Source of the DNA: Acidimicrobiales bacterium
GTDB taxonomy: Bacteria > Actinomycetota > Acidimicrobiia > Acidimicrobiales > Acidimicrobilacustridaceae
Assembly: GCA_018401565.1 (NCBI GenBank)
Contig: JAGYKS010000028.1
Location: 62,001 to 126,000 of the forward strand
DNA: 64,000 bases
Direction of reading: 5' to 3'
Positions 38,499 to 47,177 of the stretch are shown in pieces (the first letter of the stretch is position 1; each line of letters starts with the position of its first letter). Below the pieces are notes generated by a model. The model ran no database searches. It was not told where the DNA came from and worked only from the letters and a program-made list of their open reading frames with translations. Position numbers and translations under genes: made by a program.

Positions 38499-39975
38499 AT
38501 GCGAGGCATCATCTCGTGGGGGACCCATCTCCCACACTGGCGGCTCCGACCGCACCACCATCGCCGCCGTCGCCGGTCAGGGCGGCGGGCGAGGCACCCG
38601 CACCGTGGCCGGGTTCGACCAGGACACCACCACACTCGGGGTGGAGGCAGCCCGCGACGCGCTGGCCGGCTGCGCCGTCGTCACCGATCAGGTGCTGTTT
38701 GCCACCGTTGCCCCGGCCTACACCGACAAAACCAACGCCACCACGGTGCACGCCGCCGTGGGCCTGCCTGCATCGACGGCCGCCTGGGACCTCGGTGGCA
38801 GCGTGCGTTCGGCGGTTGGCGGTCTGGTGATGGCAGCCACGACCACAGGCACCACCCTGGTGGTGACTGCCGACGTGCGCACCGGTCGGGTGGGGTCGGC
38901 CGAAGAAGCCGCCGGTGGCGATGCCGCCGCCGCCGTGCTGGTAGCCGACGACGATGCCGCCGCACCGGTGCTGGCCGACATCGTGGCCACCGCCAGCGCC
39001 ACGGGCGAACTGGTGGACCGCTGGCGCATCCCCGGTGAGACGGTGAGCAGGACCTGGGACGAGAAGTTCGCCGAGGTGGCCTACCGCCCACTGGTGGCTG
39101 AGGCGTTCGGTCAGGCACTGTCGGCAGCCGGGGTGACCGCTGCCGACGTCGACGTGGCCGTGGTGGCGGCGCCGTCGGCGCGCATGGGCTCCACCATCGC
39201 CAAAAAGCTCGGAGTTGCCCGGGTGGCCGACGACCTGAGCGCCACGGTGGGCATCAGCGGTGCCGCCCACCCGCTGTTGTGCCTGGCCGCCGAACTCGAA
39301 CGCATCGCCGCTGATCCCGACGCCGAACCGGGCCGTCTGGTGGCGCTGGTGCACGTGGGTGACGGCGCCGACGTGGTGCTGATGCGTACCACCGCCGCCC
39401 TGGCTGGGTACCGCCCGCCAGCAACCGTGGCCGAGCAACTGGCCAACGGCGGCACCGTGGCCTACGGGAGATTCCTGGCCTGGCGGGGCATGATCGACGT
39501 CGAACCTCCCCGCAGGCCAGAACCGTCTCGGGTGTCGGCGCCAGCAGCGTGGCGGGCCGGAAAGTGGAAGTTTGGCTTCACCGGGTCACGTGACCCCCAG
39601 ACCGGCACCATCCAGCTACCCGCCGTCACGGGTGTCCACCGACGGCATGCGCACCGACACCATGGAACCGGCTCCGCTGGCCGCAGTACTGGGCACGGTG
39701 GCCACGTTCACCGTTGACCGGGTGGCGTACTCCCCCAGCCCGCCCATCATCTTCGCCGTGGTGGACTTCGACGGCGGCGGCCGCTTCCCGTTGAGCTGTG
39801 CGACCTCACCCCCGACGAGGTCGCCATCGGTTCGCGTGTGGCACTCACGTTCCGTCGCCTGCACGCCGCCGACGGCATCCCCAACTACTTCTGGAAGGCC
39901 AGGCTCATCCGGCCGGTGCCCACCGGGCCCGATGCAGATGCCGGCCAGCCGACCACCGACGGAGGCGACCTCTGA
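38499..39975 (+). CDS. HMG-CoA synthase-like/thiolase-fold protein with C-terminal DUF35 (OB-fold) domain, frameshifted
   Basis: The product of about 490 residues starts MRGIISWGTHLPHWRL, then DRTTIAAVAGQGGGRGTRTV and GFDQDTTTLGVEAARDAL, typical of actinobacterial HMGCS/KAS-III-like proteins. The middle has TVHAAVGLPASTAAWDLGG and TWDEKFAEVAYRPLV. The C-terminal part (GTVATFTVDRVAYSPSPP, then IGSRVALTFRRLHAADGIPN) is a DUF35/OB-fold domain. Frame changes near 38563, 39620 and 39790 look like errors. Its stop overlaps the next thiolase start. Substrate unknown; operator D makes a steroid-linked role likely. Confidence 0.8.
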
Positions 39976-41174
39976 TGGCCACCCATTCGCTACGTGACCA
40001 GGTGGCCATTGTGGCCATGGGGTGCACCCCGTTCATCGAACACTGGGACAAGGGCCTCGACGACCTGGCCGTGGACGCCGTGACCGAGTGCCTGGTCGGC
40101 ACCGGCCTCACCACCAACGACATCGACGCCTACTGGCTGGGAACCGCCCAGGGTGGCATGAGCGGCATCACGCTGGCTCGTCCGCTCCAGCTGCACAACA
40201 AGCCGGTGACCAGGGTGGAGAACTACTGCGCCACCGGCTCTGAAGCCCTTCGTCAGGCGGTGTACGCCGTGGCCGCCGGAGCGTACGACGTGGCCATGGC
40301 TGTGGGCGTGGAAAAGGTGAAGGACTCGGGCTACCAGGGTCTCAACGCTGTCCCGCCACCCAACGACGGCACCACCCGCACCCTCACCGCCGCCGCCATG
40401 TTCTCGATGGTGGCTCCGGCCTACGCCCGTCGATACAACGTGGACCCCACCGACCTGCGCGACGCCATGACCCGCGTGGCAACCAAAAACCACGCCAACG
40501 GCGCCCGCAACCCGCGCGCCCAGTTTCGTCGGGAGGTGACCGCCGAACAGGTGTGCAACGCCCCGGTGGTGGCCGGTGACCTGGGCGTGTACGACTGCGC
40601 CGGAGTGGCCGACGGAGCCGCCGCCGCCATCGTGTGTCGGGCCGAAGACGCCCACCTCTACACCGACAACCCGCTGTATGTGAAGGCGTTGTCGTTTGTG
40701 GCCGGCAACGGTGGCGGACTGGGTGACCCCAACTACGACTACACCACGTTCCCCGAGGTGGCAGCCACTGCGGCCGACGCCTACCGCCAGGCCGGCATCA
40801 CCGATCCCGCCGCCCAGCTGGCCATGGCCGAAGTGCACGACTGCTTCACCATCACCGAGCTGGTGCTGGCTGAGGATCTCGGATTCAGCCAGCGAGGCAC
40901 GGCGTGGCAGGACCTGCTCGACGGACGCTTCGATCTCGACGGCGACCTGCCGGTGAATCCCGACGGCGGGCTCAAGTCGTTTGGCCATCCGGTGGGAGCT
41001 TCAGGCCTGCGCATGATGTTCGAAGTGTGGCTGCAGCTACGTGGCCAGGCACCTGCTGACCGACAGATCGCCACGGTGGGTGCGGGGCGCTCACGGGCGC
41101 TTACCCACAATCTCGGTGGTTATCCCGGCGAGATGGTCAGTTTCGTGTCCATATTGGGTACCGAGCTGGACTGA
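39975..41174 (+). CDS. SCP2/lipid-transfer-type thiolase
   Basis: The 399-residue product has the nucleophile in VENYCATGSEALRQAV, VADGAAAAIVCRAED, AEVHDCFTITELVLAEDLGF with the catalytic His, and FGHPVGASGLRM. It lacks the usual second C-terminal cysteine motif, as in SCP2-type enzymes. It starts at ATG 39975, overlapping the preceding stop by one base. Such thiolase plus HMGCS/DUF35 pairs are common in actinobacteria, and the reaction is not established to my knowledge. Confidence 0.88.
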   Translation: MATHSLRDQVAIVAMGCTPFIEHWDKGLDDLAVDAVTECLVGTGLTTNDIDAYWLGTAQGGMSGITLARPLQLHNKPVTRVENYCATGSEALRQAVYAVAAGAYDVAMAVGVEKVKDSGYQGLNAVPPPNDGTTRTLTAAAMFSMVAPAYARRYNVDPTDLRDAMTRVATKNHANGARNPRAQFRREVTAEQVCNAPVVAGDLGVYDCAGVADGAAAAIVCRAEDAHLYTDNPLYVKALSFVAGNGGGLGDPNYDYTTFPEVAATAADAYRQAGITDPAAQLAMAEVHDCFTITELVLAEDLGFSQRGTAWQDLLDGRFDLDGDLPVNPDGGLKSFGHPVGASGLRMMFEVWLQLRGQAPADRQIATVGAGRSRALTHNLGGYPGEMVSFVSILGTELD

Positions 41175-41225
41175 GTGGGCGCTTTGATGCTGCCAGATAC
41201 CCGCTGCACGTCGTACACACAGGCT

Positions 41226-41254
41226 CTACGGACGCAGCGCCTACGGACGCAACG
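41226..41254. repeat. 15-bp direct repeat after the thiolase gene
   Basis: CTACGGACGCAGCGC at 41226-41240 is followed by CTACGGACGCAACG at 41241-41254. It lies in the 134-base gap before the SnoaL-like gene. Confidence 0.8.
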
Positions 41255-41308
41255 TCCAAGAACCCAGTGCACCCGTAGCGGGCACGATCAACCACCAAGG
41301 GGGACACC

Positions 41309-41731
41309 ATGTCACTGAACGCCGAAGACCGGGCCGAGATCAACGAACTGTTGTCGCGTTATGCGTGGGCCATGGCCGACAAGGACTGGACCGCGTGGCG
41401 CGCCACCCTCACCCCCGACGCCACGGTGGACTACACCACCGCCGGCGGCGTGGCCGGCACCGCCGATGAGGCCATGGCGTGGCTGGATCAGACCATGGGC
41501 GGGTTCGACGTCACCATGAGCGCGGTGGGCAACGCCGTGATCGATCCCACCGACAACGACGACGACACCGCCAGTGTGCGTTCGCTGTACCGGATGGTCA
41601 TGCGAATCCCCGGCGATCCCCCGACCTACCTCGAAGCCAGCGGCTGGTACCGCGACACCGTGGTGCGCACCGGCGGCGGATGGCGCATCGCCGACCGGTT
41701 CGAGCAGATGCTGTACGTCAGGCCCACCTGA
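41309..41731 (+). CDS. SnoaL-like (NTF2-fold) protein
   Basis: The 140-residue protein has the SnoaL_4-type pattern: EDRAEINELLSRYAWAMADKD, WRATLTPDATVDYT and GWRIADRFEQMLY. These small cone-shaped proteins include isomerases, hydratases and ketosteroid-isomerase relatives, so a steroid role is possible but unproven. ATG 41309 has AAGGGGG upstream. It is intact and convergent with cysH. Confidence 0.87.
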   Translation: MSLNAEDRAEINELLSRYAWAMADKDWTAWRATLTPDATVDYTTAGGVAGTADEAMAWLDQTMGGFDVTMSAVGNAVIDPTDNDDDTASVRSLYRMVMRIPGDPPTYLEASGWYRDTVVRTGGGWRIADRFEQMLYVRPT

Positions 41732-41776
41732 CAACCAGATCACCCATCAACGCGACCACCCGCTGCTGCCGGTCGG

Positions 41777-42445
41777 TCACCTGTCGTGCAGGCCACACTC
41801 GGTTCGTGCCTGCCCGGCCCATCGGCCTGAACGTGGGTCGCCGGGACCGGTGGGCAACTGGGTGCACGGCGCGCAGCCGATGGATGTGTAGCCCTGATGG
41901 GTCAGCGGATGCACCGGGAGGTCGTGTTCGACGATGTAGTCCGCCACCTGGGCGTCGGTCCAGTTGGCAATGGGGTTGACCTTCACCAGCCCGCGGATGT
42001 CCAGGCCCACCACCGGCGCCGCCGCACGCGACGCCGCCTCGCTGCGCCGCAGGCCGCTGAGCCACGCCTCCTTGCCGGCCAGGGCGCGGTCGAGTTGCCC
42101 CACTTTCACCGCCGAGCAGCAGTTCTCGGGGTCGACCCGCCACAGCTCCTCGTTGTGCGGAGCCACCGTCATCATCCGCAGGTTGAGGCCGTAGTGGCGG
42201 CGGACCGAGTCGACCATGTCGAGGGTTTCGGGGAAGTGGTACCCGGTGTCGATGAACACCACCTCGATGGCGGGGTCGACCCGCACCGCCAGGTCGATCA
42301 GCACGACGTCGTTCATCGACGCCGCCAGCGACAGATGAGGGGAAAACGATTGCACGGCCCAGGCAATGATCTCTGCGGCCGGCGCCCCATCGAGCGCGAC
42401 CGCCGTTCTGGCTATGTCGTCGAGGTCGGGGCGGATCAGGGTCAC
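41777..42445 (-). CDS. cysH: Adenylyl-sulfate/PAPS reductase CysH (iron-sulfur type)
   Basis: CysH reduces activated sulfate to sulfite in assimilation. The 222-residue product has SLAASMNDVVLIDLA, VVFIDTGYHFPET, the cluster cysteines in ENCCSAVKVGQL and SIGCAPCT, and the end ARTECGLHDR carrying the catalytic Cys. The two CC/CxxC pairs indicate a [4Fe-4S] enzyme, typically APS-specific. The GTG at 42445 has no ribosome site, so it may be leaderless. A palindrome lies 21 bases upstream. No other cys genes flank it, so it sits alone inside the steroid island. Confidence 0.93.
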   Translation of the reverse strand: MTLIRPDLDDIARTAVALDGAPAAEIIAWAVQSFSPHLSLAASMNDVVLIDLAVRVDPAIEVVFIDTGYHFPETLDMVDSVRRHYGLNLRMMTVAPHNEELWRVDPENCCSAVKVGQLDRALAGKEAWLSGLRRSEAASRAAAPVVGLDIRGLVKVNPIANWTDAQVADYIVEHDLPVHPLTHQGYTSIGCAPCTQLPTGPGDPRSGRWAGQARTECGLHDR

Positions 42446-42465
42446 ATCGACAACCTATTAAACCC

Positions 42466-42478
42466 GACCTGTTAGGTC
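42466..42478. promoter_or_regulatory. Palindrome at the cysH promoter
   Basis: GACCT-GTT-AGGTC has perfect 5-base arms, 21 bases upstream of the cysH start. AT-rich TTTAAT between it and the gene could be the -10. It may be an operator for sulfur or redox control; the regulator is unknown. Confidence 0.5.
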
Positions 42479-42492
42479 AACTTTAGGCCTCG

Positions 42493-43348
42493 CTAGTGGA
42501 CCGGAGTGCCGAACTCCCCCACCACCCAGGCCAGATCGTCAAGGGCGGCAAGCACCTCATCGGCGCCTGCCGACGGTACCCGGACCACGACCTCCTCGCA
42601 TCCCAGGGCGGCGATGCGTTCAAGCTTGCCGGCACTGGGAACCACCCCGAACGGCACGATCCACGGTGCGCCCGGGCGATCGGCATCGGCCCACATCTGC
42701 TGCAGTCTCGGCACCGACTCGCTCAGACCCGACGACCCGATGGGCATCCAGCCGTCGGCCCATGCGGCCACATGACCCAGCAGCTTGGGACCGGCGCCCC
42801 CACCAATCAACACCGGCAACTGGCGGCCGTTGTGGGGCTTTGGCCACGACCACGACTCGGAAAACTGCACGAACTCGCCGTCAAACCCGGCGGCGTCGTT
42901 GTTCCACAGTGCCCGCATGGCGGCCACGTGCTCGGCGGCACGCTCGCGCCGGGTGCGGGCGTTGATGCCGTGGTCGGCCATCTCCTCGATGTTCCAGCCG
43001 AACCCCACCCCGAGCACGGCACGGTCCACCACTGAGCTGGTCCAGCGTGGCCCACGCCTTGGCGTAGGTGATGGGATCGTGCTGGGCCACCAGAGCCACA
43101 CCGGTACCCACCAGCAGGTGATCGGTCACCGTGGCGGCGGCAGTAAGCGCCACCACCGGGTCCAGGGTGCGGGCGTACTCATCGGCCAGCACGTCGTCGC
43201 CCGACGGTGGCGGGGTGACGCGACTGGTGGGGATGTGGGTGTGCTCGGGCAGATACAACGACCCGAAGCCGCGAGCCTCGGCTTCAACGGCCAGGGTGGC
43301 GGGATGGATGGTGAGGTCGGTGGCGAAGATGGTGAGACCGATGCGCAT
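42493..43348 (-). CDS. LLM-class F420-dependent oxidoreductase, frameshifted near 43030
   Basis: The luciferase-like protein of about 284 residues starts MRIGLTIFATDLTIHPATLA and has SLYLPEHTHIP, TGVALVAQHDPITYAKAWAT. After one frame change it continues LGVGFGWNIEEMADHGIN, ALWNNDAAGFDGEFVQF and PVLIGGGAGPKLLGHVA. The pattern is that of F420 rather than FMN enzymes of the class. ATG 43348. Substrate unknown. It follows the epimerase gene by 20 bases. Confidence 0.85.
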
Positions 43349-43368
43349 GGTGTCGTCGCTCCCCGATG

Positions 43369-44319
43369 TCAGTTCGGCCCATTGACCAACAGGTCGGGGC
43401 GACTGGTTGCCACCAGCCGTCCGATGCCGTCGGCGAAGCTGACCCGGGAACGAAATCCCGTGCCGTGCAGCACGCTGAGGTCGGGAATGATGGCGGCGAT
43501 GGTGGCCTCGGTGGGCTCGAACGTGGGGATGAGTCCGGTCAGTTGACCCATGGCGGCGCACCAGTCCTCGATCGACACCACCTCGTCGCCTCCCCAGTTC
43601 ACCACCGTGGCCGGCGTGCTGGCCAGGGTGAGCAGGTAGGGAATGGACGCTGCGATGTCGTCGGCGTGGATGGGGGTGTAGCTGGTGGGGGCATCGACGT
43701 GCACCGGTACCGGCATGCCCGCTTCCATCATCATCAGATGAAACAGTGGCCAGCCGTAGTTGTCGCCGTAGGGAACGTTGAGGCGGGCGATGACGGTGGG
43801 CACGCCCAACCGCTTGGCGGTATGACCCACCAACACCTCACCGGCGATCTTGGAAATCGAGTACGTGGGCATGCCCGGCATGGGGCGGTGGCTGTCGCCC
43901 AGGGCGTCGTCTTCGCGCCGTGGGTCGTGGCCGTGGGGCTGGTACACCGCCGTGGACGAACAGTGCAGGAATGCCGACAGGTTGTCGCTGCGGGCTGCCA
44001 CCGCCGTCATGAGGTCTGCTGACCCCTCGGCGTTGACGGCCATGGCCAGGCTGAACTTGTCGGCCTTGGCCACCGCCAGGTGCAGCACCACGTCCAGATC
44101 ACCCGGGATCTCGTCGAAGTCGCCACGGGCCAGGTCGATGCGCACCGGGGTCACCCCGTCGGCGGCAAGGGCGGCACGGTCTGCGTCGTCGCGCAATCGG
44201 GCGGCGCCAAACACCTCGTTGCCGGTTGCGGCCAGATGGCGGGCCAGCGGGCCGGCCACCCATCCAGTGGCGCCGGTGACCAGAACCCGTCTGCCGGTCA
44301 GTACCGGTGCCCCCGCCAT
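43369..44319 (-). CDS. NAD-dependent epimerase/dehydratase (extended SDR)
   Basis: The product of 316 residues has the extended-SDR Rossmann motif VTGATGWVAGPLARHL, VLHLAVAKADKF, the catalytic Ser region LHCSSTAVYQP and the YSISK Tyr/Lys pair. It lies in a minus-strand run read from 45113 to 42493 under site E. A 3-beta-hydroxysteroid-dehydrogenase-like role is possible. ATG 44319 overlaps the upstream stop by one base (TGATG). Confidence 0.86.
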   Translation of the reverse strand: MAGAPVLTGRRVLVTGATGWVAGPLARHLAATGNEVFGAARLRDDADRAALAADGVTPVRIDLARGDFDEIPGDLDVVLHLAVAKADKFSLAMAVNAEGSADLMTAVAARSDNLSAFLHCSSTAVYQPHGHDPRREDDALGDSHRPMPGMPTYSISKIAGEVLVGHTAKRLGVPTVIARLNVPYGDNYGWPLFHLMMMEAGMPVPVHVDAPTSYTPIHADDIAASIPYLLTLASTPATVVNWGGDEVVSIEDWCAAMGQLTGLIPTFEPTEATIAAIIPDLSVLHGTGFRSRVSFADGIGRLVATSRPDLLVNGPN

Positions 44320-45113
44320 CACCACAACTCACCGGTGAAGGTGTCGGTGCCAACCACGGTCTGTTTGAACGGGGCGGTCCACAAATGGGTGGCCAGACCA
44401 CTGGCTTCGAGGTCGGCACCAAAGCGCCCGTAACCGGCGTCCCAGTCGGTGGCGGGGTCGCCGGTGGTGAAATGCAACTGCAGGAATCGACGGTCGGCGT
44501 TGTGCACCCGGGGAACGTCGGCGGGGGCGTCGTCGAGCAGTGGAAGCGGGTTGGACGATGCGATGAGGTCGGGACCCCATGGTGTGGCCATGGCCGTCGG
44601 TGCCCACTGCTCACGCGTCCACTTCTCGATGTCGGCGTGGGTGGCATCACCGGTCAGTTCGCCAACGTTCACCACCAGCCCCGGGTAGTTGCGGTCCAGC
44701 GCCAACTCCACCGACGTGCCGTCGGGATCAGCCTGCACCGACCAGTCGTGGTCGTACAGCACGGTGTGGATGTGGGTGCGCTGGGCGAACATGCGGCCGG
44801 TGGCGTGCAGCATCTGCACGTTGTCCACGCTCCAGCGGTTCCAGTCGTCGTGGTGTCCGGCCAGCACCCAGTAGATGGCCAGGTACGACCCCTGACCCGG
44901 ATCGGGAGTCATGGGCGAGTCGGCCGGGTAGCGCAATGCCTTCAGGTCGGCGGTGGCCACGAACCGGTCGCCGGCGAAGTTGTACTCCCCCACCATGCAG
45001 CCGGCGTAGAAGTGGTCACGCTCGTACCACCGGTTGTAGGCCACCTGATGGCCCTGGTCGGGTTCCACCATGGTGAACAACAAGGTGCCCAACTCGATGC
45101 CGTAGCTGTCCAT
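44319..45113 (-). CDS. Conserved hypothetical, possibly dimeric alpha/beta-barrel
   Basis: The 264-residue product is rich in aromatic and His residues (TMVEPDQGHQVAYNRWYERD, YAGCMVGEYNFAGDRFVA, AIYWVLAGHHDDWNRWSVD). The opening NRWYERDHFY resembles EthD/NIPSNAP-type barrel domains, but I do not recognise a named family. No signal peptide or membrane segment. ATG 45113 has a G-rich ribosome site. It is first gene on the minus side of operator E, so steroid-linked expression is likely. Confidence 0.7.
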   Translation of the reverse strand: MDSYGIELGTLLFTMVEPDQGHQVAYNRWYERDHFYAGCMVGEYNFAGDRFVATADLKALRYPADSPMTPDPGQGSYLAIYWVLAGHHDDWNRWSVDNVQMLHATGRMFAQRTHIHTVLYDHDWSVQADPDGTSVELALDRNYPGLVVNVGELTGDATHADIEKWTREQWAPTAMATPWGPDLIASSNPLPLLDDAPADVPRVHNADRRFLQLHFTTGDPATDWDAGYGRFGADLEASGLATHLWTAPFKQTVVGTDTFTGELW

Positions 45114-45185
45114 CGCCCCACGTCCCCCTTGTTTCTGGTGCGGCACCGGCTGGCGCCGTGTCGCAGCATCTCGACCGTAGCGCGG

Positions 45186-45202
45186 ATCTGACGGTCCATC
45201 AG
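45186..45202. promoter_or_regulatory. Island operator, site E (one mismatch)
   Basis: TCTGACG-GTC-CATCAGA in the 104-base gap between the hypothetical gene (start 45113) and the cysteine hydrolase (start 45218). A -10-like TAGCGT overlaps its end. Confidence 0.75.
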
Positions 45203-45217
45203 ATGTAGCGTCGAAGC

Positions 45218-45827
45218 ATGGAAATCCGCCACACCGCTGTGCTCACGATGGAACTGCAACGCGGGGTGTGTGGCGATCTGGCGCCCGCCCCCCACCTCAC
45301 CCGTGCCGTCAACGACGCCGGGGTTGTCGATGCCGCGACCCGGCTGGTGCAGGCCGCACGCCAGCACGATGTGACCGTGGTGCACTGCATGTTCACCATC
45401 CGGCCCTGACGGCGCCGGCACACGATTCGATTCCCCAGTCATGGCCGCCGCACAAGCCGACCCCACCTTGCTGCGCCAGGGACAGCCATCGGCCGAACTG
45501 GTGGCCGGGCTGGGGCCCGAACCCGGCGATCTTGTGAGCGAACGTCATCACGGCCTCACCCCGTTCACCGGCACCGACCTCGGCGACCGGCTGCGGGCGC
45601 TGGGCGTGACCACGGTGGTGGCCTGCGGCGTGTCGCTCAACGTTGGGATTCCCGGGCTGGCCATCGAGGCCGTGGGCGAAGGCTTTGACGTGGTGGTGGC
45701 CACCGATGCCGTGGTGGGTTTGCCCCGATCGTTCGGCGACGACGTGGTGCGCAATGCGCTGGCCTATGTCGGGCGGGTCGCCAGCGTGGACGAGATCATC
45801 GCCGAGTGGGACCCGCCAGAAAACTGA
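45218..45827 (+). CDS. Isochorismatase-family cysteine hydrolase, frameshifted near 45408
   Basis: The product of about 202 residues begins MEIRHTAVLTMELQRGV. It has RLVQAARQHDVTVVHCMF, then, after an inserted T near 45408, DPTLLRQGQPSAEL, GDRLRALGVTTVVACGVSLN with the candidate nucleophile Cys, and GFDVVVATDAVVG. The first catalytic acid appears as Glu (MELQ) rather than the usual Asp. It could hydrolyse an amide or vinyl ether; the substrate is unknown. It is the only gene on the plus side of site E. Confidence 0.82.
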
Positions 45828-45838
45828 GGACAAGCGGC

Positions 45839-46771
45839 CTAGTCGCCAGCGGCTCCATGCCACGCCGTCACCGGGCCGGCGACCGCCTCCACCGCAGCCA
45901 GATCGTCGGTGCGCACACCCACCACCACCTCGGGGACCTCATGGGGGCCGTCGGGGGCAACCTGTCGGAGTGTGGGCATCTCATGTGTGCCGTGCACGGC
46001 CACCTCGAGCCGGGCGATGCGGGTGCTGGGACTGAGTGACGGACCCGTGGGCAGCCAGCGTTCGACCACCACGGGGGCCCCGGCTGCCACCACACCCGGT
46101 GACACCCCGGCGTCGCCGGGACCGGCCACCACCACCACGGTGTCGCCGGCATCCACACGTGCAGCCACGGTGCGATCCACAAACCCCGCATCACGACCCG
46201 GGGGCAACCACACGGTCGCTGGCCGTCGGGTGGGAAAGGTGCGACCGATCCAGAACCCGACGACACCGCCGGCAGCAACCACCACGGCATGCTCGGGCAA
46301 CCACGCTGAAAGGTCGCCAGCGGCCCTCACTGGCGACAGTGGCACGGAGTCGTCGGTGTACAGCGGACCGCACACCTGGGCCAACGCCGCGTACAACGGC
46401 GGGCGATCGGGATAGCGGTCGGCGGTCGGCAGGGTCAACGATTTCAGTTCGGCCGGCGCCACCACCACCGCCGATGGCGGCAGTCCACCGGGGAGCTCGT
46501 CGGGGCCAACCCCAACGGCCACCACCAGTGGGAACGCCGGGTCGGTGCCCAGCACCCCAGCCATCACCAGATCGTGGGCCTGCAGGCCCACGGTTCCGAG
46601 GTGGGCGGGGTGGTCAAAGGCGAACAGGCCCTTGGCGCAGTAGGTGTTGAGCACTCCGGTGTGGGTGCGTTCGGCCAAGGCCACCACCACATCACCCAGT
46701 CCGGCATCGACAACTCCCGATCCCACCAGCAACACCGGATGGGTGTGGCCACGAGCCACCGGCGAGGTCAC
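45839..46771 (-). CDS. Partial ThDP-enzyme-like protein (central domain type)
   Basis: The 310-residue product reads like the central domain of acetolactate-synthase-type enzymes (PVLLVGSGVVDAGLGDVVV, TGVLNTYCAKGLFAFDHP, LGTVGLQAHDLVMAG). It lacks the N-terminal Pyr domain and the cofactor-binding GDG...NN motif. The second half may be a decayed PP domain. It may be a degenerate or structural protein. GTG 46771 overlaps the stop of the EthD gene (GTGA), implying coupling. Confidence 0.65.
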   Translation of the reverse strand: MTSPVARGHTHPVLLVGSGVVDAGLGDVVVALAERTHTGVLNTYCAKGLFAFDHPAHLGTVGLQAHDLVMAGVLGTDPAFPLVVAVGVGPDELPGGLPPSAVVVAPAELKSLTLPTADRYPDRPPLYAALAQVCGPLYTDDSVPLSPVRAAGDLSAWLPEHAVVVAAGGVVGFWIGRTFPTRRPATVWLPPGRDAGFVDRTVAARVDAGDTVVVVAGPGDAGVSPGVVAAGAPVVVERWLPTGPSLSPSTRIARLEVAVHGTHEMPTLRQVAPDGPHEVPEVVVGVRTDDLAAVEAVAGPVTAWHGAAGD

Positions 46772-47115
46772 ACTCCGGGGGCGCTGTCGCCGAGCACAAC
46801 GGTGGGTTCGTCACACACCACGTACTGGATCTTCGAGGTGTCGAGGAAGTTCTCGAGGTCGTCCATCATGGCCCCGAAGTCGGACTCGCCCATATGGGCG
46901 TGAAACGCCTCCACCGAGTCGAATTCCTGGATGGTGACGCCGTCCCAGGTGTCGTCGCCAAGGCCGACGGCACGAGGGTGCTGGGTGTAACGGCGCACGT
47001 AGTTGGCCGCTGAACTGGCAGCGATGAGCGGACCGTGGTTGTTGTGCCAGTAGGCCAGGAACTCGTCGTGGGATGTTCCGGGCTTGCGCTTGAGCAGACT
47101 GATGAGCTTGACCAT
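46768..47115 (-). CDS. EthD-domain protein
   Basis: The 115-residue protein has the EthD pattern MVKLISLLKRKPGTSHDEF, LAYWHNNHGPLIA and YVRRYTQHP, ending in a hydrophobic strand. EthD proteins are small dimeric barrels of the ABM type that assist some oxidative pathways. The start ATG 47115 has a run of G upstream. It overlaps the next gene by 4 bases and is divergent from the SDR at 47178. Confidence 0.87.
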   Translation of the reverse strand: MVKLISLLKRKPGTSHDEFLAYWHNNHGPLIAASSAANYVRRYTQHPRAVGLGDDTWDGVTIQEFDSVEAFHAHMGESDFGAMMDDLENFLDTSKIQYVVCDEPTVVLGDSAPGV

Positions 47116-47177
47116 CGCCGTGACCCCCCTGAGTCGACCGTGGCACACCCACGGTTGGCAAACGGTACTGTGCGGCC

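Noticed and set aside
37141-39975. CaiB and HMGCS-like genes as pseudogenes
   Set aside because: Each has three single-base breaks, but no lost domains or radical substitutions, and similar breaks hit essential genes across the window, so sequence error is more likely.
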